From: CAWDVK01 sp963805715
GTDB taxonomy: Bacteria > Actinomycetota > Actinomycetes > Streptosporangiales > Streptosporangiaceae
Assembly (NCBI GenBank): GCA_963805715.1
Contig: CAWDVK010000001.1
Coordinates: forward strand, 133,789 to 197,788
Direction of reading: 5' to 3'
Length of the DNA: 64,000 nucleotides
Shown: one piece after another, positions 1-10,633 of the stretch
Position numbering within the stretch: position 1 is the first letter of the stretch
Layout of the letters: each line of letters opens with the position of its first letter
Program-made: the position numbers and the translations under genes
Notes under the pieces: generated by a model
What the model was told of the DNA's origin: nothing
Seen by the model: only the letters and a program-made list of their open reading frames with translations
The model's database searches: none

Positions 1-1450
1 GCGTTGAAGCGCTGCCGGAGCGCGGCAGCCTGGTGGGCCCAGTGCTCGGCGGCCGGGTGGTCGCCCGCCTCGCGGGCGAGATGCGCCCGGGCCAGGTAGG
101 CCGAGTAGGCGTAGCCCTGGACCTCGGCGAGCGCGATCGGCGGCTCAGCCAGGCCGTCAGCGAAGCTGATCGCGTCAAAGGAGTCCTTCCAGCCCTGGTT
201 CACCAGGCCGCGGCCGGTGCTGCGCTGATACTCGATGAAGCCGTCCCCGTCCCGGTCGCCGTAGTGCTCGAGCCAGTCCAGCGCCCGGTCCGCATGCGGC
301 AGCAGCGCGTCCACGTCCTCCCGGCTCAGGCCCCAGCGGCGCAGCTCGCCCAGCAGCATGACGAACAGCGGGGTCGCGTCGACGCTGCCGTAGTAGCGGT
401 TGCCGCTGCCCAGCGCCGTCTCATTCGCCAGGCCGGTGCGCAGCTCATGGATGATCCGGCCGGGCTCCTCCTCGGTCCGCGGATCGACGGTGCTGCCCTG
501 CAGCTGGGCCAGCGTCTGCAGGGTCCCGAGCGCGATGCCCGGATCCAGCGGCAGCAGCATCCAGCTGGTCAGCAGGGAGTCCCGGCCGAACAGGGTCATG
601 AACCACGGCGCGCCCGCCGCGACCACGACGCGATCAGGATGGCCGGGCGGAATGATCCGCAGCACGCCGAGATCCTCGGCGCTGGTGCTGATCAGCGCGG
701 TCAGACGGCCGTCCGGCGAGCTGATTACCGGGGAGGTCTGCCGCCACGCGGCCAGCCAGGTGGCCGGCTGGCTCGCCTCGACCGGCTGCCCGGCCCGGTA
801 GCGCGGCGCCACGTCCAGCCCGTCGAATGCCGCCGTGACCGAGACGGTCATGGTCACCTCGGCCCGCGGGCCGAGTACTAACGCCCAGGCCAGCTCGTCT
901 GGCCCCGCGGTCGGCTCGCCGTCGGCGGTCACGGTCACGCCGCGGCTTTCCGTTTCGCGGGAGAATCTCAGCCGTAAGCTGGGCCGGCCAGCGTGCGCTC
1001 GATCCCCTGGCGGGGGGTGGTGCGGCCTTCCTTGACGTCAAACAGCCCGGCGAAATCGGCGTCGACGCCCAGGGCGAGGGCGAACCGGGCCGGCCCGGTG
1101 GCCAGGTTCCGCACGGTGATGTCCTCGCGCATCCCGTTGCCGACGTAGCGGCGCCGGACGACCAGCAGCGTGCTGTCGGCCACGCCGGGACCAGGTGACT
1201 GCCGGGCGATGAAGGTGGCCGCGTACGGCGCGGGACTGTGCGTGGCCAGCGGGTCCAGTCGCTGGCCGTCGATCGTCAGCTCGAACCGGCTGAGCAGCCG
1301 GGTATCGCGGAAGAACAGTCCCTGCTCCTGCCCGGGCCGGATGTCGCCGCACTGCTCGCTGATGCAGAACGTCATCCCCTCGACGAGCGTGACCGTGCCC
1401 GCCGCGCCGGCCACCCGCGTGCGGCCCTCGCCGGTCCAGCCTTCGGTCAC
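1..1450 (-). pseudogene. Amylo-alpha-1,6-glucosidase (glycogen debranching-type, GDE), frameshifted and cut by the window edge
   Basis: The gene starts at a GTG (1448-1450) and reads 160 residues of the GDE_N_bis type (GTVTLVEGMTFCISEQCG, DTRLLSRFELTIDG) before a TGA at 968-970. One base out of register, the same protein continues to the window edge (LRFSRETESRGVTV, then APWFMTLFGRDSLLTSWMLLP, SVDATPLFVMLLGE, GDGFIEYQRS). These are hallmarks of the (alpha/alpha)6 barrel of amylo-1,6-glucosidases. Adding one base near 971 restores a continuous reading, so a single nucleotide is missing. The family debranches glycogen-like glucans in the cytoplasm; the intact GlgX a few kb away would serve the same pathway. 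The 3' end lies beyond position 1. Either a real pseudogene or an assembly error. Confidence 0.85.
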
Positions 1451-1540
1451 GTTCGTGCTCCCCCTGCCCGCCCGCCGGCCCTGCCCGGCCGCCCTTCCGC
1501 GCCGTCCCGGCCCGGTCCCTCCCGGCCGTGGTGACCGGCG

Positions 1541-2407
1541 CTAGCCGTCGGCTCCCTCCGGCAGCAGCCGGACGTCCGTCGCCATGGCGTCGGCCCGCTC
1601 GGTCAGGCTGGTCTCGGCCGCTGCCCGCAGCGCCGCGCAGCGGGCGCGGGCCCGGCTGCGCCAAGCATGCCAGGCATGCGGCGCGACGGCCAGCAGCACC
1701 AGCACCCCCACGGTCGCCAGCGCGTATCGCGAGACGAGGTCGGCCACCCGCACTCCGGCCGGGCCGAGCAGGTAACCGGCGGTGCCCAGCAGCGCGGCCC
1801 AGGCGGCGCAGCCGATCGCATCCAGGATCATGAACGGGATGAGCGGCAGGCCGACCCAGCCGGCGGCCGCGTAGACGGGCGCCCCCGAGATGGGCAGGAA
1901 GGCCGAGAACAGCACCGCGGGGCCGGCGAACCTGGTGCCGCGGCGCTCCGCGGCCGCCGCCATGGCCGCGGTCCGCGGGCTGTGCGCGCCGAGCTTCGCC
2001 ACGATGCGGTGCCCCCAGAGCCGCCCGGCCCACCAGATGACCCAGTCGAACCGCAGCATCCCCGGCAGCGCGGCGCTCACCACGACGGCCAGCTGCAGCT
2101 TGGAGTCGATATCGGAGAAGGCGCCCGCGGCCACGATCGCCGAGTTCGAGCCCGAGAGCATCTCCAGCAGGACCGGCCGGGTCGCGATCAGCGCCGGGGT
2201 CAGCGGGATCATGGCCAGGGCGTAGACCGCGCTCACGGCGATGGCCAGGGCGCAGGCCAGGTCGCGTGCGCGCGGCCGCCCGTGCCAGGGGCGCCAGCCA
2301 GCTGACCTAGCTGGTGCGTGCGGCTGCGGGCCCGGTTCCGGCTCTGCCTCGCTGACCCGCGCCGCGCGCTGCCCGCTGGCTGCCTGCGGCGGGTTCAGCG
2401 CTGTCAT
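1541..2407 (-). CDS. DedA/VTT-family membrane protein
   Basis: A 288-residue integral membrane protein. About 45 polar residues precede a first hydrophobic helix (LACALAIAVSAVYALAMIPL). The central part carries a VTT/DedA-like pattern: a re-entrant segment around residues 95-125, RRGTRFAGPAVLFSAFLPISG, then APVYAAAGWVGLPLIPFMIL and two further helices. The R..P(I/V)SG element is what DedA proteins use in lipid scrambling or proton-coupled transport, but the family's usual acidic residue near the first re-entrant loop is weak here, so the role is uncertain. It reads in the same direction as the debranching enzyme with a gap of about 90 bp. Confidence 0.7.
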   Translation of the reverse strand: MTALNPPQAASGQRAARVSEAEPEPGPQPHAPARSAGWRPWHGRPRARDLACALAIAVSAVYALAMIPLTPALIATRPVLLEMLSGSNSAIVAAGAFSDIDSKLQLAVVVSAALPGMLRFDWVIWWAGRLWGHRIVAKLGAHSPRTAAMAAAAERRGTRFAGPAVLFSAFLPISGAPVYAAAGWVGLPLIPFMILDAIGCAAWAALLGTAGYLLGPAGVRVADLVSRYALATVGVLVLLAVAPHAWHAWRSRARARCAALRAAAETSLTERADAMATDVRLLPEGADG

Positions 2408-2628
2408 CCGCGCACCTGTCTGTCCCGGTGGTTCTCACCTCATCATTGCCCGCGGCACCGGGCTGCAAACGGCGCCGGCAGGCGGCATGGCCGCGATCCG
2501 CCCACCCGAGAGTGGCACCAGCGCCTGGGATGCGGTTGAAATGAACCTGTATTTTTCCGCTGCGATCCGGCGGGTGGCAGGAAAGGTGCCGGGCACATCC
2601 GGCCTCCCGGGCCGACCCGGGCCCGCCA

Positions 2629-3249
2629 TCACAGCCGGGGGTCGACGGGCTCGCTTTCCAGGGCCAGCACGCCGAACACGCACTCGTGCACCCGGTGCAG
2701 CGGCGCACCGGCGGCGAACCGCTCCAGGGCCTCGATGCCGAGGCAGAACTCGCGCAGGGCCAGCGAGCGCTTGTGGCCGAGGCTGCGCTGCCGCAGCCGG
2801 GCCAGGTTGGGCTCGGCGGTGTACTCGGGCCCGTAGATGATCCGCAGGTACTCGCGGCCGCGGCACTTGATGCCCGGCTGCGCGATGCCGCGGGAGCCGC
2901 GATGGAAGACTGAGGCCGGCTTGACGACCATTCCCTCGCCGGCCGCGGTCAGCTCCTGCCACCAGCCGATGCCGGCCTGCTCGCTGGCGTCGTCGCCAGG
3001 GCTGACGATGATCGACCTGGTGGGCCGCAGCGTGCCCGGAGCCTGCTCGCACAGCCGGCGGCCGAGCGATGCTGCGCCGGCTCTTCGAGCCGCTCGGCGC
3101 GGCGGTGCAGGCCCGTCCCATTCCGCAGGAAAATACACGTGCGCGGTGCCGAAGCTCAGCTCAGCCTGGTGATGGCGGCCGGGATTCTTGTGCAGCAGGT
3201 ACCCGAGGTCGGTGGCCGGCTGATGCGTGATCGAGATGGTCAGGAGCAT
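2629..3249 (-). pseudogene. Hen1-Pnkp fusion remnant (RNA-repair cassette with internal deletion)
   Basis: One open frame of 206 codons joins the ends of two genes. Residues 1 to about 46 (MLLTISITHQPATDLGYLLH, ELSFGTAHVYFP) match the extreme N-terminus of bacterial Hen1, the 3'-terminal RNA ribose methyltransferase. From about residue 85 the protein matches the C-terminus of polynucleotide kinase-phosphatase Pnkp (GWWQELTAAGEGMVVKP, IKCRGREYLRIIYGPEY, HKRSLALREF, HECVFGVLALESEPVDPRL). Missing are the Hen1 methyltransferase domain and the Pnkp kinase, phosphatase and most of the ligase. The start is supported by GGAG about nine bases upstream. In many bacteria hen1 directly precedes pnkp, so one large deletion explains the join. 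A working RNA-repair enzyme is not expected, although the frame is open and could be expressed. Confidence 0.85.
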
Positions 3250-3488
3250 CGGGGTGCACTCCAGTTCGCGGCACGACGCGGCCTGCCCGCTTCCGCGCCT
3301 GCTGACCGGATACCTGGCCCCTGGCGCTGGCGCCGGGGCATCCTTCCGGACGGCCGGCACAGGCTATCAGCGGGCCGCGGCGGCCATCCAGCGAGTTTTC
3401 CCGGGCAGAGTCCTTGGTCGCGGGCACATGGGCCGGACGGCCCTGGCCCCTGGTGCCCGCGCCGTGTGTGCTGCACCAGTGGCCTTTC

Positions 3489-4389
3489 ATGTTCATTGAC
3501 TCGTCCCGGTCCGGCGCAGCGCGGAGCGCGGCGCAGCCCGGCTTCCTGCGCGGCCGGGCCAGTCGCTCCCCGCAGCGCACCGCGACCGGCACGCTCATGG
3601 CCGGCGGGCGGATCCTGCGTGTCAGCGTGCGATCCGGGAGCCAGCGATGGCCGCCGCTCGTGCTGTGCAACGGCATCGGCGCCAGCCTGGAGCTGCTGCA
3701 GCCATTCGTCGGCGCGCTAGCTAGATCCGCAGCGCGAGGTGGTCCGGTTCGACATGCCCGGCATCGGCGGGTCCGCGCCGCCAGTGATCCCCTACCACCT
3801 GGCCACGCTGGCGCCGCTGCTGACCGATCTGCTCGACCAGCTCGGCTATCAGCAGGCGGACGTCCTCGGCATCTCCTGGGGCGGCGGGCTGGCGCAGCAT
3901 TTCGCCGTCCAGCGCCCGGCTCGCGTCCGGCGGCTGGTGCTGGTGGCTACCTCGCCCGGCGGCCTGATGGTGCCCGGCCACCCTCGCGCCCTGCTGCGCA
4001 TGTTCACGCCGGGCCGGCAGCAGGCCGACGGATACGCGGCCCGCATCGCCGGCGAGCTCTACGGCGGCAGCGTGCGGAACGACCCGGAGGTGGCCCGCGA
4101 GCTGCTCAGGGCCACCACGCGCCTGCTGGCCACCAGGGGCTACAGCTACCAGCTGCTGGCTACCGTCGGCTGGACCAGCCTGCCGCTACTGCCGCTGGTG
4201 CGACAGCCCACGCTGATCCTCTCCGGCGACGACGAGCCCATCATCCCGGTGATCAACGCGCGGATCATGCATCAGCTGATCCCCCGCAGCAAGCTGGTCA
4301 TCTACCACGGGGGCCACCTGGACCTGATCACGCAGGCCGGGCGGCTGGCCCCCGTGGTCGAGGCCTTCCTCGCCGCTCCCAGCCGCTAG
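3489..4389 (+). pseudogene. phaZ: Intracellular poly(3-hydroxyalkanoate) depolymerase, alpha/beta hydrolase, frameshifted by a 4-bp duplication
   Basis: The N-terminal part (AGGRILRVSVRSGSQ, PLVLCNGIGASLELLQPFVG) and the C-terminal part (EVVRFDMPGIGGSAPP, DVLGISWGGGLAQHFA, LVATSPGGLMVPGHP, ELYGGSVRNDP, LILSGDDEPIIP, YHGGHLDLI) together make a PhaZ-type hydrolase. The nucleophile is Ser in GISWGG, the acid is Asp in SGDDE and the base is His in GGHLD. The two parts are in different frames. At 3716-3725 CTAG is duplicated in tandem; removing one copy restores GAL-DPQREVVRFDMPG. The start is uncertain: ATG 3489 or ATG 3597, neither with a strong ribosome site. The enzyme would mobilise intracellular polyester; as sequenced it is broken, or switchable at the duplicated tetranucleotide. 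Confidence 0.85.
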
Positions 4390-4462
4390 GTCAGGCTGCC
4401 GGGGCTGGCCGGACGCCAGCGTGGCCGGGACACCGGCCGGCGGTCCGGCCCTGGCCGCCGGG

Positions 4463-4867
4463 TCAGGCGGCCAGGACCTTGGTCTTCTCGCGCTCGAACT
4501 CCTCCGGCGTGATGACCCCGCGGTCGCGCAGGCTGGCCAGCTTGTCCAGCTGATCCGCGGTGCTGCCGCCCGAAGCCTGCTGCAGATAGCTGCGCATGGC
4601 CTGGTCCTGCTGCTGAGCATGCTGCACCGCCCGCTCGTGCATGGACCCGCCCCGGACGATCAGGTACACGAGCACGCCGATGAGCGGAATGAACAGCACG
4701 AAGAGGAACCAGAGTGCCTTCGCCCAGCCGGACAGGTCGTGACTGCGGAAGATATCCATGAAAACCGTGATCAGGATCCAGATCCAGATCACCCACAGGA
4801 AAATCTCGAATATCGTCCAGAACGCGTCCAGGAGCGGATACGACGTCGACGATGCAGCCAGAAGCAT
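4463..4867 (-). CDS. SHOCT-domain membrane protein with phospholipase-D-nuclease-like N-terminus
   Basis: A protein of 134 residues. Two membrane helices (about 13-38 FWTIFEIFLWVIWIWILITV and 46-70 AKALWFLFVLFIPLIGVLVY) form the PLDc_N/cardiolipin-synthase N-terminal type of hairpin. A charged linker follows, then a C-terminal SHOCT motif (DQLDKLASLRDRGVITPEEFEREKTKVLAA). SHOCT segments are short oligomerisation helices whose cellular role is mostly unknown. ATG at 4867 is the natural start, because the first helix begins a dozen residues later. It is a single-gene unit between the phaZ remnant and glgX. Confidence 0.85.
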   Translation of the reverse strand: MLLAASSTSYPLLDAFWTIFEIFLWVIWIWILITVFMDIFRSHDLSGWAKALWFLFVLFIPLIGVLVYLIVRGGSMHERAVQHAQQQDQAMRSYLQQASGGSTADQLDKLASLRDRGVITPEEFEREKTKVLAA

Positions 4868-5061
4868 TCTTTCTCCTTGTCCTCCCGCGCCGGAAGGTGG
4901 CGTATTTCCTCAGCGTGATCAGCATTCCCCGGCAGCTGATTAACAACATCACCCGGAACGGGTGAGAGCGCGCCGCGCAGCAGGCCTCCAGCCCGATCAG
5001 CGACCACGGCAGGCAGAACCCGTAACGCGGGCAATGGGATGCGGAATGGACCGGAAGCGAC

Positions 5062-7230
<2,169 letters not shown>

Positions 7231-7323
7231 CTGCCGGCCATTTCCGCCGGGCGGGCAGGGTCCACCGCAGCACCTTCCTAACCTGCCAGCGGCGCTGCCG
7301 GGATCACCTTCGCCGGGTGATTA

Positions 7324-7339
7324 CCCCGCGCGCGCGGGG
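7324..7339. repeat. 16-bp GC palindrome in the glgX divergent intergenic region
   Basis: Perfect palindrome CCCCGCGCGCGCGGGG, the first of three inverted repeats between glgX and the next gene. No T-run follows it, so a terminator role is not supported by sequence alone. Confidence 0.6.
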
Positions 7340-7395
7340 CGCTGCCGAGACGCGGACGGCGCTTCCGGCCGCGCCAGCGCATCCTGACCGGGCCG

Positions 7396-7428
7396 GCCAG
7401 TCGCGCGCACGCGGTCCGCGCGACTGGC
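7396..7428. repeat. 12-bp-stem inverted repeat
   Basis: Arms GCCAGTCGCGCG (7396-7407) and CGCGCGACTGGC (7417-7428) are perfectly complementary around a 9-nt loop. It lies 8 bp before a longer hairpin. Both lie upstream of glgX and of the rightward gene, so neither is placed as a terminator of a recognised gene. Confidence 0.75.
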
Positions 7429-7435
7429 GCGGCAA

Positions 7436-7482
7436 ACAGAGCGAGGCCCCTCCAGGTGTGGCCTGGAGGGGCCTCGCTCTGT
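7436..7482. terminator. Perfect 21-bp hairpin, intrinsic terminator-like
   Basis: Left arm 7436-7456 and right arm 7462-7482 are exact reverse complements around the 5-nt loop TGTGG; the stem core is GAGGCCCCTCCAGG. It could terminate transcription in either direction. It sits in a divergent intergenic region, upstream of both flanking genes, which is unexpected for a terminator unless an unannotated transcript ends here. A DNA-level role is the alternative. Confidence 0.65.
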
Positions 7483-7528
7483 CGCGACACTACGGCTGCC
7501 GATTGCTCGCTGCCAGACTCCGCAACAG

Positions 7529-7753
7529 TTTTCCACAACCGCCGTGAGCCGACCCGAACAGCCGGTTTCCCGCTCTTCGTGCCTCGGGGGCTTTCCTCGT
7601 TCCGGCCCGCGTCATGCGTGGTGAATGCATTCTTACTGCGTCGCGCTAATACTTCGCAAGGGGTCTTGGTTCACTGTTTCAAGATTCTTTATTCATCCAC
7701 AGGGCCCGCGCCGTTATCCTCCGCGCAACGCATTTATCCACTGCTTATCCACA
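7529..7753 (+). promoter_or_regulatory. Cluster of DnaA-box-like sites in a divergent intergenic region
   Basis: Five same-strand 9-mers resemble the DnaA box TTATCCACA: TTTTCCACA (7529-7537), TCATCCACA (7693-7701), TTATCCTCC (7714-7722), TTATCCACT (7734-7742) and a perfect TTATCCACA (7745-7753). The surrounding stretch 7620-7770 is clearly AT-richer than its neighbours. Actinobacterial oriC normally lies between dnaA and dnaN, and neither is in view, so this is not called as oriC. A DnaA-titrating or DnaA-regulated site, or a secondary origin, are the options. Confidence 0.45.
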
Positions 7754-7847
7754 GTTCAGCGCACAGGAATCGCGGCACGAAATCGCCGCGCGGGCTGTTG
7801 CCGGCCCGGCGGGGGCAGCCGGGCCGAGGGGGCGTAAGTTACAGGTC

Positions 7848-8336
7848 GTGAGCGACATCTTGCCGCGGGTAAATCGCGTGCTGCGCGATGACCTGGATCA
7901 GCGCCAGCGCGCCGCGCTGGCCAGCTGGCTGGCCTTTACGACCACCTTCGCCGCCGTGCGCGGCATTACCTACAGCATCAGGGCCGGGCGCGGTCCGTTC
8001 CGCAACCTGAGCGCGGGCGGCGAGCATCTGCACCACTACATGTGGGGCATCGGCATGCTCAGCGGTGTCGGCGCGATCGCCGTTCGCGGCAGCGAGCAGC
8101 AGCGCAGGCATCCCGCGGTGGCTATCTGCTACGGCAGCGGCCTCGCGTTGATTGTCGACGAGTTCGCGCTGCTCTTGGACCTGCAGGACGTTTACTGGGC
8201 CAGGCAGGGGCGGATCTCGGTGGACCTGGCCGTCGGCGGGATCGCCCTGGCCGGCTCCTATTTCGCGGCCCTGCCCGCGCTGCACGCTCTTCGCCGTGAT
8301 GAGCAGCGCCGGCGGAGCAGGCGGGACGGGGAGTAG
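7848..8336 (+). CDS. Conserved integral membrane protein of unknown function
   Basis: A protein of 162 residues starting at GTG 7848, following the DnaA-box-like cluster. It has roughly four hydrophobic segments (about 25-45, 66-85, 95-115, 130-150). Conserved-looking motifs are HLHHYMWGIGMLSGVGAIAV and GLALIVDEFALLLDLQDVYW, a pattern I have seen in actinobacterial membrane proteins without an assigned role. The C-terminus is Arg-rich (RRDEQRRRSRRDGE). The TAG stop lies inside the first copy of a 15-bp tandem repeat, so the C-terminus depends on repeat register. Confidence 0.8.
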   Translation: MSDILPRVNRVLRDDLDQRQRAALASWLAFTTTFAAVRGITYSIRAGRGPFRNLSAGGEHLHHYMWGIGMLSGVGAIAVRGSEQQRRHPAVAICYGSGLALIVDEFALLLDLQDVYWARQGRISVDLAVGGIALAGSYFAALPALHALRRDEQRRRSRRDGE

Positions 8337-8365
8337 CGGGACGGGGAGTAGCGGGACGGGGAGTA
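8321..8365. repeat. 15-bp tandem repeat, 3 copies, across a stop codon
   Basis: Unit GCGGGACGGGGAGTA at 8321-8335, 8336-8350 and 8351-8365, all identical. The stop codon of the upstream membrane-protein gene (8334-8336) bridges copies 1 and 2. Confidence 0.9.
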
Positions 8366-8402
8366 GCAGGCCCGGCGGCCGCCGCGCGGCCCGGCCGGAA
8401 CG

Positions 8403-9089
8403 TCAGGGCAGTTTCCAGTCCATGGCCTGGCCGCCCTGCTGCTCCAGCAGCTTGCTGGCCCGGCTGAACGGCCGTGAGCCGAAGAAGCCGCGATCGGCTG
8501 ACATCGGGCTGGGATGGGCGGACTCGATGACCGGGATGCCGGCCAGCAGCGGGGCAAGGTCGCGCGCGTCCCGCCCCCACAAGATCGCGACCAGCGGCCC
8601 GCCGCGAGCCGCCAGCGCCCGGATGGCGACCTCGGTGATCTCCTCCCAGCCCTTCCCCCGATGCGAGGCCGGGCTGCCAGGCTGCACGGTGAGCACCCTG
8701 TTGAGCAGCATGACGCCCCGGTCCGCCCAGGGGGTCAGGTCGCCGGTGGCAGGGCGGGGATAGCCGAGGTCATCGGAGTACTCGCGGAAGATGTTCACCA
8801 GGCTGCCGGGCAGCCGCCGCACTTCAGGAGCGACGGAAAAGCTCAGGCCAACCGGGTGACCGGGAGTGGGGTAGGGATCTTGCCCCACGATCAGCATCCG
8901 GACATCACCCATCGGCTGCTGGAACGCTCGCAGCACCCGGTCGCCGGCCGGGAGGTAGCTGCGGCCCGCGGCGATCTCGGCGCGCAGGAAGGCGCCCATG
9001 TCCGCGATCTGGCCGGCGACCGGCGCTAGTGCCCCGGCCCAGTCCGGGGCCATGATTTCCGGCAACGGGCGTGCGGCCATGACAGCCAA
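8403..9089 (-). CDS. ung: Uracil-DNA glycosylase, family 1
   Basis: A 228-residue protein with the complete family-1 signature. The water-activating loop is VGQDPYPTPGHPVGLSFS (Asp71), followed by LLNRVLTVQPGSPASHRGKGWEEIT and the minor-groove/leucine loop HPSPMSADRGFFGSRPFS with its catalytic His. It excises uracil from DNA after cytosine deamination or dUMP incorporation and starts base excision repair. ATG 9089 gives a normal N-terminus; a second ATG three codons in (MAVMAARPLPE) is also possible. It converges with the preceding membrane gene across the 15-bp repeat. Confidence 0.97.
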   Translation of the reverse strand: MAVMAARPLPEIMAPDWAGALAPVAGQIADMGAFLRAEIAAGRSYLPAGDRVLRAFQQPMGDVRMLIVGQDPYPTPGHPVGLSFSVAPEVRRLPGSLVNIFREYSDDLGYPRPATGDLTPWADRGVMLLNRVLTVQPGSPASHRGKGWEEITEVAIRALAARGGPLVAILWGRDARDLAPLLAGIPVIESAHPSPMSADRGFFGSRPFSRASKLLEQQGGQAMDWKLP

Positions 9090-9221
9090 CTGTAGAGCAG
9101 CCGTGCTCCTCGCAGCCCCGTGTTTTCCCCTTCCGCCGGACCGGGCCGAGGCTGCGCCTGCTGGCCTGCCAATTCCGCTCTTATCCGGTGCATGGCCGCT
9201 GCTCCGTGCCAGGATGCGATC

Positions 9222-10421
9222 GTGCCGAGGCCCCGCAATCGCTTCACCGCATGGCAGGTCTGCGTCCTTGGCGGCCTAGCAGTCGTTCTCGGGCTCGTGG
9301 TCGCAGCGCCGATCGCGCCGCAGCTCGCCGCGGCCCGGCAGGCCGCGTCGCGGCAGGGCACCCATCGCTCCGGCGCCACGGCGGCTGTGCCGGCCGCCGC
9401 CGCGGTGCCAGCGGGGACCGGAGACGCCGGCGCCGCGGCCGACGGGGCAGCCGTGCGAACCGCGGTGATCCCGGCTTCGACGACCGTCCCCGGTGCGCCG
9501 GACTGCCCGATGTTCCCGGCCGGCAATGTCTGGAACACGAACATCTCCCGGCTCCCGGTCGACCCTCACAGTGCGGGCTGGCTGCGGAGCATGGACGCCG
9601 CAGGTACCTACCTGCATCCGGATTTCGGCCCGAATGCCGGCGGCTACCCGTACGGCATGCCGTTCACGATCGTCACGAACTCCACTCCGCTGGTCCGGAT
9701 CAGGTTCCAGTACGCCAGCGAGAGCAATGCCGGGCCCTATCCCTTCGGGCCGGGCACGCCGATCGAGGGCGGCAGGAACGCCTCGGGTGACCGGCACGCG
9801 ATCATGGTCAACAAGGACACCTGCACGCTGTATGAGCTCTGGGACGCCCGCTACGCCGCGGGCAGGCCGACAGCGGGCTCCGGGGCCATCTGGAACCTGC
9901 GATCGAACGCGCTGCGCCCGTACGGCTGGACGTCGGCCGACGCGGCCGGCCTGCCGGTCCTGCCCGGCCTGCTCAGTTTCGCCCAGGTGAAGGCCGCAGT
10001 GGCGGACGGCAAGCCGATCACGCACGCGATCCGGTTCACGGCCGCGGTCACCCGGTCCGCTTTCATCTGGCCGGCCCGGCACCAGGCGGGCTCTGGCGGC
10101 AGCGTGAACCTGCCGCCGATGGGAGCCCGCTTCCGGCTGAAGGCAAGTTTCAGCGTCGCGCGCTTCTGCGCCAGCGCGACCCCCTACTGCAAGGACGCCA
10201 AGGCCGTGCTCGTCGAGATGCAGGACTACGGCCTGATCCTCGCCGATAACGGGAGTAACTGGTACTTCCAGGGGAGTGCGTACCCGCAGTGGCCCGATGC
10301 GCTGGTGTCCCTGCTCAAGGGCATCCCCGCGAGTGCGTTCCAGGCGGTGGACGAGGCCTGCCTCATGGTCCATCCCTACTCTGGCCGCGCGTCAGCGAAG
10401 CCAGGCTGCCCGATCGGCTGA
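9222..10421 (+). CDS. Membrane-anchored/secreted protein of unknown function
   Basis: The GTG at 9222 has AGGA seven bases upstream and places a signal-anchor directly after a short basic N-terminus (PRPRNRFTAWQVCVLGGLAV). An Ala/Thr-rich linker of about 60 residues follows, then a globular extracellular domain beginning PDCPMFPAGNVWNTNISRLP. That domain contains GGYPYGMPFTIV, RHAIMVNKDTCTLYELWDA and GLILADNGSNWYFQG, and has several Cys residues that could pair outside the cell. It resembles actinobacterial secreted proteins without an assigned activity; I do not assign one. TGA is followed by GCCAGG, a context shared by several genes here. Earlier in-frame ATGs (9120, 9192) would only add low-complexity residues. 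Confidence 0.8.
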   Translation: MPRPRNRFTAWQVCVLGGLAVVLGLVVAAPIAPQLAAARQAASRQGTHRSGATAAVPAAAAVPAGTGDAGAAADGAAVRTAVIPASTTVPGAPDCPMFPAGNVWNTNISRLPVDPHSAGWLRSMDAAGTYLHPDFGPNAGGYPYGMPFTIVTNSTPLVRIRFQYASESNAGPYPFGPGTPIEGGRNASGDRHAIMVNKDTCTLYELWDARYAAGRPTAGSGAIWNLRSNALRPYGWTSADAAGLPVLPGLLSFAQVKAAVADGKPITHAIRFTAAVTRSAFIWPARHQAGSGGSVNLPPMGARFRLKASFSVARFCASATPYCKDAKAVLVEMQDYGLILADNGSNWYFQGSAYPQWPDALVSLLKGIPASAFQAVDEACLMVHPYSGRASAKPGCPIG

Positions 10422-10633
10422 GCCAGGCGTGGCCGCAGGGACGGCTGAGAGATTCGTACCCGGTGAACAGAGCTGGCGTGTTTCGCGGTAATGTCACGAG
10501 TCGCGACGACATGAGCGCCGTGACAGCAGCGGGTACGGGATCCGGGGCACCGGGCGGGCAGCGGGCCATCAGCCGGATCCTGCATCCGGGGGATGCTCGG
10601 GAAGCGAAGCTGAACAGTTGGGGGTGATGAGCC

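Noticed and set aside
33..881. Long rightward open frame at the left edge
   Set aside because: It is the complement of the debranching enzyme, whose conserved motifs read leftward; its own composition is Ala/Arg/Gln-rich with no domain.
7231..7847. Chromosomal oriC
   Set aside because: DnaA-like boxes are present, but dnaA, dnaN and the usual neighbours are not, and the boxes are few; kept only as a finding.
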